Shown: piece after piece, positions 14,001 through 14,245 of the stretch | Layout: each line of letters begins with the position of its first letter | Position numbering within the stretch: position 1 is the stretch's first letter | DNA from: Clostridia bacterium | GTDB taxonomy: Bacteria; Bacillota; DULZ01 | Reading direction: 5' to 3' | Assembly (NCBI GenBank): GCA_012520135.1 | Contig: JAAYOX010000064.1 | Coordinates: 1-14,245, forward strand | DNA: 14,245 bases | Position numbers and translations under genes: made by a program | Notes under the pieces: generated by a model | Databases searched by the model: none | Told to the model about the DNA's origin: nothing | Seen by the model: the letters and a program-made list of their open reading frames with translations, nothing else

Positions 14001-14245
14001 TTTTAAAATTGCCATGCGAGATTTGGAGATCCGGGGAGCCGGCAATTTATTAGGTCCGGAACAGCACGGTCAGATATTGGCCGTGGGTTTTGATATGTAC
14101 TGCCGGCTATTAGAAGAAGCTGTGGAAAAGGTTAAAGGAGTGAAACCTGAGAAGCAAAGTGAAAAAGCACCAACTACAGTAGAATTAGCAATTAGTGCAT
14201 ATCTGCCGGATGATTATATTGAGCAGTCAACTTTTAAAATGGAAA
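11086..14245 (+). CDS. mfd: Transcription-repair coupling factor Mfd (3' end outside the window)
   Basis: Mfd binds RNA polymerase stalled at DNA damage, pushes it off with its translocase motor and recruits UvrA. The frame is open from ATG 11086 to the window edge, giving 1053 codons of an expected total near 1170-1180. Residues about 1-350 are the UvrB-like region (LFPGQEFLPYQVYARSREG, then RGSLVDIFPPSNEKPLRVDF). The RNA polymerase interaction (CarD-like) domain begins near 505 (DLKEGDYVVHNQHGIGKYLG). The RecG-like motor follows: Walker A GDVGYGKTE at 658-666, VGTHRLLS, DEEQ at 759-762, TATPIPRTL, and motif VI QLYQLRGRVGRSNR from about 925. The next part (AMRDLEIRGAGNLLG) is the translocation motif region; most of the C-terminal regulatory domain is cut off. 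The gene starts 17 bases after the small membrane gene. Confidence 0.98.
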   Translation, partial: MSLQSLLEVLVENEQFKNINGQLDRPKSKQAVFGLVGSLKSFWWSALALAGEKQFLIITQDELSAKGIVKDLTFFTKEDHVLLFPGQEFLPYQVYARSREGTSQRLRTLTRLTQGKPLFVVATAEAFCQKLMPNGVFKHSLMKLVTGQQLDREDLARKLVELGYERVELVEAPGQFAIRGSLVDIFPPSNEKPLRVDFFDDEIDSLRIFDEENQRTIEMIREAVISPAEETLLPKGDLAEVLAELKTRWQSTVKRLERLKKRASIQELNSKMEKLLNDLEQGQQPEDIQRFQSFFYPEQDTILDYFATEPVVLLDEPQRLWDKWLRYEKERGEALVELLESGNVLPGQEELYAEMEEIKTILAGQTVVAFASLPQKMELLNPENMVSVQAKTMYPFLGKMKMLKSDVLHWKKQHYSLVFITGSLEQAEQLRELLLEQGIEALVKTRLESRPYPGQVLIVTGTWQQGFDYPALKLVLITEKEIFGQRTVRRSKPVRREGIKLSTFADLKEGDYVVHNQHGIGKYLGVQQLEVGGVYKDYLHIQYHGADRLYVPTDQIDLIQKYIGAEGATPRLNKLGGTEWSRVKSKVKASVQDMAEELIKLYAARETATGHAFAKDTPWQQEFEALFPYTETPDQLQAIQEVKADMEKPKPMDRLLCGDVGYGKTEVALRAAFKAVNDGKQVAVLVPTTVLAQQHYQTFRERMAPFPMTVGLLNRFRTPKEQGEVIRGLKDGSVDLVVGTHRLLSNDVVFKDLGLVIIDEEQRFGVAHKEKLKQLRQSVDVLTLTATPIPRTLHMAMSGVRDMSVIETPPEDRYPVQTYVVEHHPELIRDAIRRELGRGGQVFYIHNRIMDLDKVVLELKQLVPEARVVMAHGQMRENELEEAMLSFVEGHQDVLVCTTIIENGLDIGNVNTLIVDNADQLGLAQLYQLRGRVGRSNRVAHAYFTFHPNKIVSPVAQKRLNAIREFTEFGSGFKIAMRDLEIRGAGNLLGPEQHGQILAVGFDMYCRLLEEAVEKVKGVKPEKQSEKAPTTVELAISAYLPDDYIEQSTFKME

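Noticed and set aside
1..14245. CRISPR array, tRNA or rRNA genes, transposase or phage genes, or a defence system
   Set aside because: No regularly spaced repeats, tRNA cloverleaf, rRNA segments or relevant proteins were seen; almost all sequence is accounted for by housekeeping and sporulation genes.

Overview
The window looks like chromosomal core sequence from an endospore-forming, anaerobic-type Firmicute, most likely of the class Clostridia (Peptococcaceae-like). The evidence is strong AGGAGG-type ribosome binding sites, frequent GTG/TTG starts, moderate GC content, a spoVG gene behind a textbook sigma-H promoter, a gerA-family germinant receptor operon, and a gene order matching the Bacillus/Clostridium block purR-spoVG-glmU-prs-ctc-pth-mfd. 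I cannot assign a genus from sequence alone.

Layout. The left edge (1-291) is the 3' end of a MobA-like nucleotidyltransferase gene. It is followed by purR (391-1203) with its own terminator, then spoVG (1369-1632) with a sigma-H promoter and its own terminator. Next come glmU (1738-3108) and prs (3130-4074), which make the UDP-GlcNAc needed for the cell wall and PRPP for nucleotides. A 105-bp imperfect palindrome (4090-4194) separates prs from a convergent gene for a two-domain PRC-barrel protein (minus strand, 4212-4952). Reading rightward again, rplY/ctc (5073-5699) encodes the long form of ribosomal protein L25 and ends in a clear terminator. A germinant receptor operon follows: gerA, gerB, gerC, and a 77-residue two-helix membrane protein (5876-10008). 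Last are pth (10074-10634), a small membrane protein resembling PrsW/CPBP proteases (about 10679-11068), and mfd (from 11086), which runs off the right edge after 1053 codons.

How the genes relate. Most are housekeeping genes that sporeformers also need during sporulation: SpoVG, peptidyl-tRNA hydrolase (SpoVC in Bacillus), L25/Ctc and the repair translocase Mfd. In Bacillus subtilis, as I recall it, the order is purR-yabJ-spoVG-glmU-prs-ctc-spoVC-fin-mfd. Here yabJ is absent, a PRC-barrel gene sits between prs and ctc, a whole germinant receptor operon sits between ctc and pth, and a different small membrane protein gene occupies the place of fin. The genes from gerA through mfd are tightly packed on one strand with no visible terminator, so spore germination genes may share a transcript with the essential pth and with mfd.

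I see no mobile element genes, tRNA or rRNA genes, CRISPR arrays or defence systems. The items that most deserve a second look are the 105-bp palindrome, the two-helix germinant receptor partner, the small membrane protein with a probable ATT start, and the altered GGHNG motif in Pth.
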